DNA of 64,000 nucleotides from Bugula neritina. Its lineage: Eukaryota > Bryozoa > Gymnolaemata > Cheilostomatida > Bugulidae. Below the pieces are notes generated by a model that was given only the letters and a program-made list of their open reading frames with translations, had not been told where the DNA came from and did no database searches. The position numbers were made by a program, and so were the translations under genes. How positions within the stretch are numbered: position 1 is the first letter of the stretch; every line of letters begins with the position of its first letter. Shown here in pieces: positions 44,801-56,500 of the stretch. The stretch is from the NCBI GenBank assembly GCA_964035545.1, contig OZ037768.1, positions 24,392,819 to 24,456,818 on the forward strand, in the 5' to 3' direction.

Positions 44801-47800
44801 GATACAGAGACAGGAAACAGACTACTACCTTCCTAGCACTGGGGCTAACAGTGACTGTCTCAGTAGCCACTCTAAATACAGGTGCAGACGGACTAGCAGC
44901 GGCAGCGGCAGCAAACTTCTTCACTTCTTGACTTTCATCTGATTGCGTGACGACTTTGGGAAAATCAGAATCTACGACTAAAATAGATCACAGAAATAGT
45001 CTCCGCCTTTCAAGCCTCTCTTTCATCTCTAGTGTAAACTAAGCGACTAGTAGGGAGTAAACTAACCCTTTTGTTTGAGAAGATCTGCCCAGCTGGTTGG
45101 AACTGTGGATACAGTAGATATTGGTAAAGGTGGTTCATCTGACGCCCCCTCCACCTTCTCTGGTTGGCCTGGTGATGGTTCCTTGACTAACTTATGCAGA
45201 CAGTCTAGAGGGGTTTCAGTTGGCACATCGCTCTCTTCTGCATCGCCGTCTGCATCACCGTCTGCATCTTTGAGCTCTTCACTCTGAGTCACCTTGCTGG
45301 TCTCAGGAGATACTGTGTGACTCACCGGAGAAACTTCCTTTTGAAAGAAAATCCCAGAAATATTAGGTTAGTGACATTCTAATGTGTAGCTAGCTTGAGT
45401 GGTTAGCCAAAAACATCATAGCTGCATTCCTGTGAGTGTGTGAAATTAATTTATAAATAAATTATTACGCTTTATTAGTCAAAAAATTTAATATGATTTT
45501 CTCAATAAATTCTCATTCAATTGTAAAATCATCCTGTATGAAAGATTTACTGTAGAGTATTTCCTATGTTGAGAACATGAATATTAACTTACGACTTTCC
45601 AACAACATTAAACTTGTGCAGAGTCATACCTCTTTAGTAACTTCCACGTCTGCTGCTACATCATCCAGTTTGGCGGCCATCTTGGGAGAGACACCGGCAT
45701 GCTGCTCTACGTCACTCAGCACCACCGAGTTACTTTTCTCTGCAGTCGACACACTCAACACATTTGCAGACGGAGAAATAGACTTGCTTGATAAATTTGA
45801 CCTTGAAAATGATAAATCAAAGGTCATGTGGCAGAAAACAGAAGCAGAAAATAGTAGCAGAAGATAGTAGAAAGTAAGCAGAAGGCAAAAGACAGAAGCA
45901 GAAGATAGTAGAAAGTAAGCAGAAGCCAAAAGACAGAAGCAGAAGATAGTAGAAAGTAAGCAGAAGGCAAAAGACAGAAGCAGAAGATAGTAGAAAGTAA
46001 GCAGAAGGCAAAAGACAGAAGCAGAAGATAGTAGAAAGTAAGCAGAAGGCAAAAGGCAGAAGCAGAAGATGGAAGCAGAAGTATTTCAGTTTACTAATCT
46101 GAAGCATGCCTTGGACTCTCCGTGTCGTTGGCCCGCGGCTCAGTGCCAGTCTCATTCACGGTGATGGGCAGGGTCTTGGGGTCAACAGGAAATGTTAGGC
46201 CCCGCCTCCTCTGCTTTGTGGACCGCCTACTCAACACTGGCTCAAACTTGTCGCTGGTACCGGATTCCCCTGTAGCAGCAGACAACTTCTCTGGAACATA
46301 AGAGAAGGCGACTCGCACCTAAAACATCAGAGAAAGTGCTTTCAGAGCACAGCATTGCAGGACTTCATTCTTTGAGCTACTTTTCAGTCTAACCTGTGAG
46401 GTGCAAAGAGGAATAGTTTAAATAAAAATATTAAACTGAGAGTTGTAGGAGTCTTGCATCAACACAGACATTTCTGTGCAGATTATCAAAATTATCGAAA
46501 TTATTGTTTATCGGAGTTTGTGAAAACAGCAATGGCTGAAATTGGGTTCCATGAGTAAGTTGCTAACCTACTTTTCTTGACTTAAAACTCATTTCAATTC
46601 CTAAACCCTCAATTTCTATGACTGAAATACTTTCACAGCTGATTACCTCGTCTTCTATCAACATTCCTGGGGTACTCTCAGTATCCCCTTTTCCCTTCCC
46701 CTTTCGTCGACGTCGCTTTTTCTTTTTCTGCTTGCTGAGTTTAGAGTCGTCATCAGCCTCGTCTTCATCGTCTGCTACATCTGACACCTCATCCGTCTGC
46801 CTGGTTGACACCTCGCTGACACCTTGGACTGAGTGAGTGCTCCTGCTGATGCCCGTCACTTTGGGAAGAACATTACATACACTTGACTAGTAGTTACAGT
46901 ATGTGACATACACGTGACTAGTAGTTAGAGTGTGTGACATACACGTGACTAGTAGTTACTGTCTATATGAAGTAAGCAGTGAGATTATGATGAGAAAAGT
47001 TTATTGCGTTAACCTTCTGTTAAGTAGTTAACTATCTGCTTAACAGAGCTGGTCTGGTTTGTAGAGCCAGTCTGGTTTGAGGGACCAGCTTGGTTTGAGA
47101 AACTGCTCTGCTTTGATGAAGATGTCTGGTTTAAAGAGCCGAGTTGCTTTAAGTTGTCGGAACAATCCGGAGCGTCGTGCCAGTCACAGCCCTCCACTGA
47201 AGCGTTGTTGTTGCTCATCTCTTCTATTGGTAGAATGCCTGAAACAGATTTTAAGTCAGTTGACAAACACAATTGACCAATCAGGAGCTCTCTCTACAGC
47301 AGACAGCCAATTGTAAACTGTTTAGAAAAATTTACTTTCTAGAGCCTTCTTTCTGCTCTTTTTAGCCTTCTTCTTTTCCTTCTTTTCAATCTATAGAAAA
47401 AATAGAAACACAGTATTTTTATAATAAAAATAAAAGTTACTTGAAAGAAAGTGTATGACTTTGTTTTACATTGAATAAACTCCATCACTCAGCCTCCATA
47501 CCTTTGCTTTCTCCTGAGCCTCACTCCGCAGCAGTTCTTCACAAGCTATGTCCGCTTTCAGTCGCTGAATCATTTCAAATCTAACCTTGAACTCAGTCCA
47601 CGCGCTCTCTGTCATCACCCTGTTCTCCTCATACTACAAACAGAAGAATAAACCAGTGAGTGATTGAGTGAGTGAGTGATTGAGTGAGTGAGTGATTGAG
47701 TGAGTGAGTGGGTGATTGAGTGAGTGAGTGAGTGAGTGAGTGAGTGAGTGAGTGAGTGAGTGAGTGAGTGAGTGAGTGAGTGAGTGTATGTGAGAAAACA

Positions 47801-50800
47801 AGAAAGCAAGATAAAATGGTGTAAAGCAGACAAGACAAAACTAAAAATATTAAACCAAAAATTTTTAAAGTTAACAATTTAAAAAGAAATCACAAACAAA
47901 ATAGGGTATGAAATGCATGAAATAAAGTGGGCAGGGTTATAATTCCCAGCATTGCTGAGCAGCCAATAATTGAAACTTTTCAAAAGGTCTGAACTCACAT
48001 GCAATTGCAGATTCTTTTTGTCAAATATTTGAACAAAAGAGACGAGCTTGTTCCAGTTCTCGCGAAGCCAAGAGTGGGCTTTAGCGTGAGTGCAGGCGAA
48101 TATGAGAGGAAGTAGGAGGGAGATGATAGTGGCGGATTGTCTATGCTTGTTTGTTGACATGTAGAACTCCAGCGACTTTAGGATTATCTCCAGACACTAG
48201 AAACAGGAAATAGATATTCGTAACGATCAGAGAAGAGTATTTCCTGGAGAGTAATTAGACCTGATGAGATGACCTCTACATAAAGGAACCAAAAGAAGAC
48301 TCAACGCCACCTAAAAGTCTGATTCTCAGCAGAAACCTGAAGCACAGAATGTCCCTCAAAACACTGACTAGTTAAATAACAGTCTAGTCAGACTAGCTGG
48401 TCAACTATCAAGTGGCTGCACTTGAAAACTTTACGTGGCGTAAAGAAGTAAGTTACCTCTTTCTGGATGAACTCGACAATGACCTCAACTTCTAGTGACG
48501 TCATGTTATGCATCGTCATGGCGATAAGCTGAGCTGCTCTCTGAATGAACTCGTCATGCATGATGTAACGGCATATGGCGCTAATCATAGACACGGCGAA
48601 TCCGCGCTGCTGCAGCTGCCTGAATGATAGAGAAAGTCGACCTGAACAGTAAACTAGAGACCTATATATTAGTTAGTGTAGTTTTGTATGATTTAGTGTT
48701 CTGTCTAAACAGTAACTGAAGTTTAAGAGTCGCGTGCATACTTCCCCCTACTAACAACACTTGATGTGCAAGAGGCTAGCAAATCTCTCTACTTACTTGC
48801 GGAAGGAATCGTGCCACAGGAGTTTGTGAAAGACAGGAAATAGAGCTGTGAGGTAATAGTCGATATCCGTACTGAATCCGGCAAAGGAGGTCATGTTGAG
48901 CAGGTTCAGTTTTCCCTACAAGAGAAGACAATTTCTTGTGACTACATAATACTCACTATAACTATGTAGTACTCACTGTAACTATGTAGTACTCACTGTA
49001 ACTATGTAGTACTCACTGTAACTATGTAGTACTCACTGTAACTATGTAGTACTCACTATAACTATGTAGTACTCACTATAACTACGTAGTACTCACTGTA
49101 ACTATGTAGTACTCACTGTAACTATGTAGTACTCACTATAACTATGTAGTACTCACTATAACTATGTAGTACTCACTGTAACTATGTAGTACTCACTGTG
49201 ACCATGCAATACTCACTGTTACTATGTAGAGAAAGCACTAGTAAGTACTTACAGCAATATAAAGCTGCTTGTCAGATAAACTAATTTTCTTGGCAATCAG
49301 TTCAAGGACGTCTCCCTTCTTCTCTAATATAGCGACACACAAAGGGGTCTCCCCGGACTACAAGTCAAGGTCATACATTGTGACGAGGTATGAAATCTCA
49401 GCGAATATGTAACTCAGTGAACTGAGCAAACTAATGGTGTGTCTATGTACAAAGATTAACCCACTCTTAGTCCTTTCTGGTACTAAGACTTGTTGTGACT
49501 GTTAAAACGCTTTTAATGTCTTATTTCTTGTAAAATAGTCTACAAGCTTAGAGGTCTAGTCTAAATGAATCACAGTGACAGATGATTTCTCATCACCGGT
49601 ACAAGAGCACTCAGTTCTAATGCATACAGCCATATAGGTTGAGACATATTATGTCTGTCTGTGTGTCTCACCTTGTTTTCTGTGATGACCTTGACATTTG
49701 ACTGGAGCAGACGTTTCACGGACTTCTTGTCGTTAGCTCGAGTAGCTATAGCCAATGAGGTGTCACCGTGCTCACTCACCATGTTCTTATTGGCTCCTCC
49801 ACTCAGCAGCATGTTGATACACGACTCCCAGCTTTTCTCTGCTGCCAAAAGCAGCGCCGAGTACCCTTTCTACACAGACACAGGAGAAACCCTTTCTACA
49901 CAGACATAGGAGAAACCCTTTCTACACAAACACAGGAGAAACCCTTTATACACAGACATAGGAGAAACCCTTTCTACACAGACATAGGAGAAACTCTTTT
50001 GTTACATAAGATGGCAAGGAATTACTATTAAAACATTAAGTGGCTAAAAATTTAAATAAAATCAATTTATTAAGATTTGTTTTATAAATTAGACAGTTTT
50101 GTGAGTTGCAACACACTCTTTGTTAGTTACAACTTACAAGACAAACTCTGAAAGAATTAATATATTAAGGTTACTAGTATTATAAGCTAACTACAGTATA
50201 TTACATCCTTCTACACAGCAGGACGAATTGACGTCATCTTGACATACCCGATTTCTGTGATCGATGTCAAACAGCTTCCTGTGCTGCCAAAGGAGGTTCA
50301 CGGGAACCGGGGATCCTGTCATCACAGCAACCATGAAAGCATTATTACCTTCCTAGAAACAAGAGTTATTACCTCCTAGAAACAAGTTTTTTTACAGTAG
50401 GGCAGGTGTTTAATAATAACTGAAGATGACCAAATCATTAAAATCTACTATTCAAGGCTTATGATACCTGATTTTCAATACAGAGATTAGCTTTGTGAGA
50501 GATGAGCAGGTTCATAGTCGACGCATACTTCCCTCTCGTCGCCAGAATCAACGGGGTGTTTCCATCCTAAAAACAGCAACAATCATATATCAGTTTATAT
50601 TAACTGTAGTTCACTACTCATAGGTCAGAAAATAACTTCAATATTCTGCACAGCAATGTTTCTTGCAAATAGCAGTTGATAACATTATATAAACTTGAGA
50701 AAACTTTTATTCACATAACATTTTTTTAAACTATTGCAAATTAATCTTTACATTGAAAATAGATACTGATAATCATAGTATACTAATGACTAATCAGTAC

Positions 50801-52595
50801 AAATACGCTTAGGCTAAATTAGAAAACAAACTAAAAATCTTAGATTTCATAGAATATGAAATTGAATGCCAATGTGTTTGCAGTTATACTGTTATCATTA
50901 TTATTATATGTTATTTTATTTAAATCCAGAAGTTACCATAATAATTATAATGACAATCACAATAATAATGATAATAATCGTGATAATCACTCTATCGTAC
51001 TGATAGTGATACTCAGTAGCCGTAGGCCTATCAAATTGAAGTTCCCAATCAATAACACAATAATCATAATGTTAAGAAGTTTTAAATAAAATTCAATGTT
51101 AACACATTTGAACTGAGCAATGACTATAACTATTACTATAACTATAAGCATTGTAATTGTCCCTACCTTAGGCTTATAGTTCCAGTTATCATTGTGATAA
51201 TAATTGAATTATATAATTTATTGCCCGTTCTACTTATCGTCGAACTAAAGCTACGACTAGAAGTAGAAGCCCCATCACTCATCACACTCATCATAAACAT
51301 CGAATACAGTTTTAGTATGACTGGCTTGCAAATGTTGACTTTAAATCTATCCATTTTCCATCATGCACTCAGTGATAATAAAGATATCACATCAGCACGC
51401 GACTGCTTGTTAGTATAATTTTGGAAAAACCAATAGAAAGCCAACAATTGAATGCCCAAGAACCTTAAATTTCTATTGGGAGGAAAGTTAAAGCTCTTAA
51501 ACCCACACTAATTTTGTACAGCTTTATCTACGCCAATTAAAATTATACTCGCAAGGCACATAGAAAGAAAAGGGCATACAACTCCTTTGATATACTTGTT
51601 CATTACAGTAAATACTGTCATGATACAGGGTGTGACAAATAATTTTATTTTAAAAATTTCTTTGTCACAGGTGTTAAGCTTTTAAGCCAAATGCTAAACT
51701 AGATCAATACTGCTGATATAAGAAACATGATATGTATTTTGTGTTATATAGTTCATAATTTAGGATTATATTATGTACTGAGCTCAGAAAAATTACCACA
51801 TACCCTTGGGTTTTGCATGTTGACATTGGCTCCAGCTTCTAAAAGCTTCAGCAAGCCATCATTGTATCCTACTGAACTGACTAGAAGCAGCGGTGGGATA
51901 GATACCTAGTCAACAAATAACAGAAATATTACTTCCTATTGGCTATTACTAAGTATATTATACCAATAGTTTTATTGGCTTTAATGAAGACTTCAAACAC
52001 AGGTAATAGCATTAGTTAAAAAACATTGAGATATCATAAAATATTAAATAGAAAACACAGATAAACTGCAAACAATATAACAAAAACTGTAATAGAAATT
52101 AAGGCACATAATATTATAAAGCAGTGAATGATCTTAGTTATATATTAGAGTGATTGAGCATGTGCAATGTGTCACTTGTCAGGTGATGTAGCATAGTAAT
52201 GCTTCATAGATGGTAAGTACTGTAAGTACTTATTGATGTAATGTTTGAAGTGAAACCAAAATACTAATTTACATGATTGCAAGTTATAACATCCTATACT
52301 GTTTTAAGGCTATCATAATACAATAGCTCTAATGAGTATCAGCATTAATTAATGACAGTATGAGATAGCTAAGAGCAATGTTACACTTTACCCATTTGTT
52401 TCTAAATCCATTCTTGAGAATGTCTGATGCGCTATGTTCTCGGAACAAAATATTGAGTTGGTGGATTGTGCTGCCTTCGATGTTAACTTGTTGCTTTCCT
52501 TTTGAGTCGGTTTTCTTTGGTTCTGAAAACATGGCCGTCTTCAAGACCTCCAGTGAACACACCCCAGGGCAAGCTGGCTTGCAGTTGCACGGCAT
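38830..52595 (-). CDS. Ankyrin - pseudokinase - KEN protein of RNase L/IRE1 type (29 exons, 1,779 aa)
   Basis: Exons (minus): 52595-52392, 51905-51804, 50566-50468, 50352-50248, 49869-49672, 49357-49253, 48915-48797, 48619-48457, 48196-47999, 47633-47502, 47390-47336, 47238-47014, 46858-46572, 46318-46095, 45786-45630, 45337-45067, 44977-44829, 44580-44391, 44256-44051, 43962-43771, 43299-43070, 42788-42667, 42542-41950, 41377-41216, 40966-40849, 40739-40418, 40289-40136, 39642-39527, 38971-38830. Ankyrin repeats lie at about 69-271 (DGNTPLILA, SGETPLCVA), a helical region at 272-430, a basic coiled coil near 445-495 and a Ser/Thr/Gln-rich linker to about 1380. The kinase homology domain has an ILGTSPMYG loop, VVKRIP lysine, HRNLRPTNIL and DYG. 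The KEN domain spans 1643-1779 (HPYFW, VGNELLEV, DLLMFM, YFLSRFPLL). HRD Asp is Asn. The nuclease Arg and His positions also appear replaced. The acceptor of exon 15 is the least certain. Confidence 0.9.
39010..39490. repeat. Minisatellite gagagagtatatatactata-type, 38-base unit
   Basis: About 12 copies of gaggtggtgtgagagagtat plus atatactatatagacta, in the last intron of the RNase L-like gene, starting about 40 bases after the donor at 39526. Each unit holds the palindrome agtatatatact. Confidence 0.9.
39680..40100. repeat. Minisatellite, about 41-base unit
   Basis: About ten copies of a unit containing gtggtagtactgtggact and agtaatactatatactta, filling the intron between KEN exons 27 and 28 to within 40 bases of each exon. 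Confidence 0.9.
40975..41175. repeat. Minisatellite cgcagagtagagtgtgtaata, 21-base unit, abutting a 3' splice site
   Basis: About ten copies. Read on the minus strand, each contains tattacac, and the genuine acceptor of exon 25 is tattacag immediately beside the array. The polypyrimidine tract and branch region of this intron are thus made of repeat. Confidence 0.9.
41395..41925. repeat. Minisatellite acgtactcctactagcag, 18-base unit
   Basis: About 29 copies making up nearly all of the intron between exons 23 and 24, from about 25 bases after the donor (41949) to about 20 bases before the acceptor (41378). All frames reading through it (LVGVR, SASRST) are artefacts. Confidence 0.92.
43478..43770. 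repeat. Minisatellite actatactgac, 11-12-base unit, starting at a splice donor
   Basis: On the minus strand the array starts with the donor gtagtgtc of exon 20 and continues as gtatagtgtca units. The unit therefore seems derived from the first intron bases. Confidence 0.9.
45838..46078. repeat. Polypurine minisatellite agcagaagatagtagaaagta, about 39-base unit
   Basis: About six copies of agcagaagatagtagaaagt plus aagcagaaggcaaaagac. On the coding (minus) strand this is one long polypyrimidine tract upstream of exon 15. It fills the intron between exons 14 and 15. Confidence 0.9.
46890..46955. repeat. Short tandem repeat gtgacatacacgtgactagtagtta, about 28-base unit
   Basis: Two to three copies in the intron next to exon 13 of the RNase L-like gene. 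Confidence 0.7.
47655..47785. repeat. (GAGT)n microsatellite with gattgagt interruptions
   Basis: About 130 bases, starting about 20 bases upstream (minus sense) of the exon 10 acceptor. It gives a pyrimidine-rich ACTC repeat on the coding strand. Confidence 0.92.
48940..49215. repeat. Minisatellite actcactgtaactatgtagt, 20-base unit
   Basis: About 13 copies filling the intron between exons 6 and 7. On the minus strand each reads acagtgagt, a strong donor-like string, so there are many cryptic donors. Confidence 0.92.
49862..49995. repeat. Splice-acceptor minisatellite, 26-base unit
   Basis: On the minus strand the unit reads gtctgtgtag, then aaaggg, then tttctcctat. The last copy is the genuine acceptor and first six coding bases of exon 5 (49869). 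About five copies give five candidate 3' splice sites. Confidence 0.9.
50567..51803. other. Intron 2 of the RNase L-like gene
   Basis: AT-rich, non-coding. A plus-strand aataatgataataat-rich patch lies at about 50930-50990. I see no other features. Confidence 0.5.
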
Positions 52596-53550
52596 GACTA
52601 ATCAGGTTTTTGTAAAGATATTTTAAATTTTTAAAAGATAGTAGCAAAATAAATCGTTCTATAAATATATCTTTTCAACAATAAATTATTCTCAATGTGT
52701 AAGATTCTCTAAAAACAAATTCAAAATTTATGATTACACAAGGAATAGCGCAGCGCTAAGCATCAAGCTGAAAGCATTACGTCGTCGCATCTCCTATGAC
52801 TTGAATGTTGCTACATATTTATATATGGAAATCTTGCAACATGAATGTGAAAAAGTGTCAAGATTTTAGCCAAGACAAATCACTTCTATCTGTCATTATA
52901 ATATTTTGCTTTTCTAATGCTGCAATTTAATAATAAAATACTTTTATCTATACCAATGCATTTCTTTTTATACTATTACAGAACAATATAAGTATTCTAA
53001 ATAAAGAAAACAAATTTATTGAAAGTGAAAATTTATTTTAAGAAAATTTATGTGAAAAAAACATAAAAACTAGTTGAGCAAATGTTGACAGAAACATTAA
53101 TTTATATAAAAATATTTAAAATTTGCAATTAAATTGCGATAAAAACTTTTCAAATGCAAAACGAAGTTCATTAACTAAATTTTCACATAAAACTAGATTA
53201 TAGCAGCAGAAATCAAATTACAAAATCAGATGACAGAAGGCAAGCTTGTAGCAATTCATATGAGATAAGAAAATTCACAACAATCTTCACATTAAAAAAG
53301 ACTTTGTTTCAAAAATCAAGAGTATAAAAATATAAGGTAATATATACTTTAGAAAATAGAGTTGAAAATAGCACACAATGTGACAAAAACATTGAGCAGT
53401 AAAAGAAAGATGCATGAATCAATATGTACTTTATTTAGATCACTTATTGCAAGGTCTCCCTTTAAAGTAATAGTACTTAAAATTAGCCTAACATAAAATA
53501 CATAGAAATTTTTTACTAGATATCTCTTGTTCTCTCACGGAGAAGATAGT
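52596..53550. promoter_or_regulatory. Intergenic region upstream of the RNase L-like gene
   Basis: Very AT-rich, 955 bases between the RNase L-like ATG and the stop codon of the next minus-strand gene. It should hold the promoter of the former and the 3' UTR of the latter, with AATAAA on the minus strand at 53430-53435. No specific element is clear. Confidence 0.4.
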
Positions 53551-56500
53551 TTAGACGCCAGAGGAGGCGGAGCCATATCTGAGTCCACTATCACCGGGAG
53601 TGGCGGTCAGGTGACTCAGATTCTTCGTACTTTTCAGACGTCTGCTAAACTCACAGTGCTCAGACACAAACTGCGGGTGAATCACAAATGAACCTTTCAC
53701 AGACGGCTGCGTAAACTAAAACAGGAAGTCAATGAAACTATTACATATTTATTTGATAGCATTTGAAAGTGATTTCATAAAATTGTTGGTCAAAACTTGT
53801 GTTTAAAAAAGTTTTGATGTAACAGAATGAGTGTTTACACAGCAGCTCTCTATTGTTAACTACTATGGATAGCAGCGTTAGTATACAATGTCAACCAAGC
53901 ATCCTGATAGAAGCTGCCGTGCTGATGTCAGCAAACAGAGCACTACTTTACAGAATTATACTTATACTGCAAGTCATCATAACTCCAGAATAACTTGTAC
54001 AATGTGACTTGAACTACTTGTTTTGTTATAATTTTATGAATTGGGTATAGACATGACCAGAACCTAGCTATAACTTCTATCTCTGCTACAGAAAATGTTA
54101 ATTGTTATCTCAAGTTGAATACATAATGTTGTGTTTAACAGGTTTATGGGAAACATGCTATAAATTTTATATTAGTCAAAAGTAACAAGAAATCCCATTT
54201 CAAACAAGTTGAACTATTGACCTTCAGGTAGACTTCTGACATTCTAAGCAATTCCTTCATTTAGAACAATATTGCTAATAAATAAATAGCCTCAGTGAAT
54301 GTTACATTGCAGGCAAGCAGCTACACTACGTTCTACCATAACACTGTCCAACCTGCAGCATGTTATGCAGTAGCCGGGTGCTTAGTCTAATATTCATTCA
54401 ATCTTAGCCCAAGCAGCTTTCAAATCTACCTCATATTTTAGTAAGTTTATGTAAAGCCGCAACCTTTGGTGAAGAATTGATTGCTTGAGTAAAAATGGCT
54501 GCTAGAGTGTATGAATATCAGACTATATAAATCGAGTGACATACCGTTACAATACTTCTTTAAGTCTAACAACCTAAATGACGAAGATGTTAGTGACAGT
54601 GTATTAGCTTAGAAGAGGGGATATAACTCTGTAACCTTCACCTTTACGAACTATTAGTGTGTCAAGTAACAAAGGCATCCTAAACTCTAGACTTCAAAAT
54701 GCATTGTTATGCAAAAGGTTTTGAACTTTACATTTTAAATTAATATCTGTGGCCACAAATGAGTTGAGCTACATAGTGATGTGACTCTGTGGTCACAAAT
54801 GTGTTGAGCTACATAGTGATGTGACTCTGTGGTCACAAATGTGTTGAGCTGCATAGTGATGTGACTCTGCGGTCACAAATGTGTTGAGCTACATAGTGAT
54901 GTGACTCTGTAGTCACAAATGTGTTGAGCTGACATGAATTCACTACTAAATACTAGACTACAGAAGGAGTAATCTAAAGAACTGAGATGAGGTATTCAGA
55001 GTGTGAACAGACGATATTGAAGCTATTTGCAACATTTTAGAGCGTGAAACTGTTGTTGGTTTATTCATGATGTTTGACGAGTGTACCTGAAAGTGGCTGG
55101 AAGCAGCCTGATCTGGTCTAGCGATTCCATTTCTTGTAGGATGGTGGCTGACTGGGTAGTAGTCAATCTGAGGTCTAGCTGTCCTCTGGGAGTATGCTGT
55201 CGAGGCAGCATTTGATGGATCCATTCTATGTAAAAGACAGCATCTGACATTTGGAGAAATTATGCAAGCTAGCAGCTGGCACGTTGTGTGAATGCAAAGA
55301 TGTTTATTAGAGTGTTAAGATGTACTGCAGGGTTGAAGTATCGGAATTATATGTTGCTTTATATAGCACACAGATGATAGGAATATACTGTGGGTCTAAT
55401 AATATACTTTAGTTGGTGGAATATTCTCAATTTATACAGCGACTCTACACGATGGCCATTATGCAAACTGAGAAAAATATCCACAGATTTTATTATAATA
55501 AAAAGTGTAGCACCACATTCAGGTACTCATTACTAGTAGCTGATGAATATTTTAATACAAAGAGTGTTTAAGAGTCAGCCATTGTTTTCTGTTAGTAACA
55601 GATTTTACTGCTAACTGCTATTTTCTGTGCTTGCTGAGTCACTATCACAAATCTCACTCACTGAGTCACTAACACATATATCTCACTCACGAATACATTT
55701 TTCAGACATGGTTACACTTTTACACAACTGTGTAATTTAATCAATTAGACAAAGCTGCACAAAATAAAAGCAAAAATACAAATCCCTGTACGACAAGAGT
55801 AAGAGTATTCAGAAGAGTAAGACTATTCAAGAAAACTTGTTTCTGCAGACTTGAAGTCACCTTTTTCTGAACTCCATTTCTCCGTAAAAGTTACCATAAA
55901 ACTCTCTTGGACTGAAATAGAAAGTATAATAGGGTAAAGTAAAGCAGCGTAGAGATCAAGAGGGCTCTGAAAGTTTATAGGCAGCATATATATAGACAGC
56001 AGCACTTATATATTAGCGCCATATATTAATAATATAAATTAACTTAGTATTAGAATTGTGTGATTCAGTGGGCCTGGGTAGACAGCATATGTATAGACAG
56101 TACATATTTAGATACATAGTAAACATAAATATACACAGTAGCATACATTAATATATCATTAGTTCATAATATAATGATCAATCATTACCATTGAGATATT
56201 CAGTGGGTTTGATAAAATTAAATGCTTTCAATGTGAAAGAACTGTTTAGCTCATTGAACCCACTGAACTCATGTAAGCACTATAACTACATGCTGGGATT
56301 CTGTATGTTACATGTTTGTATAATAAACTCAAACCATGGGACCAGCTGCACAGTGGCTGCAAGATGAGCCGTTTGCAGACCATTTCACAGTTAGTAAAAA
56401 GTTATAATAACATGGTATGCAATGTAAGACTGTTATTATTTAAAACTTCATGCAATTTAAATATAAGACATAGTCTAGAATCTTAGCTCTATAGACTGTA

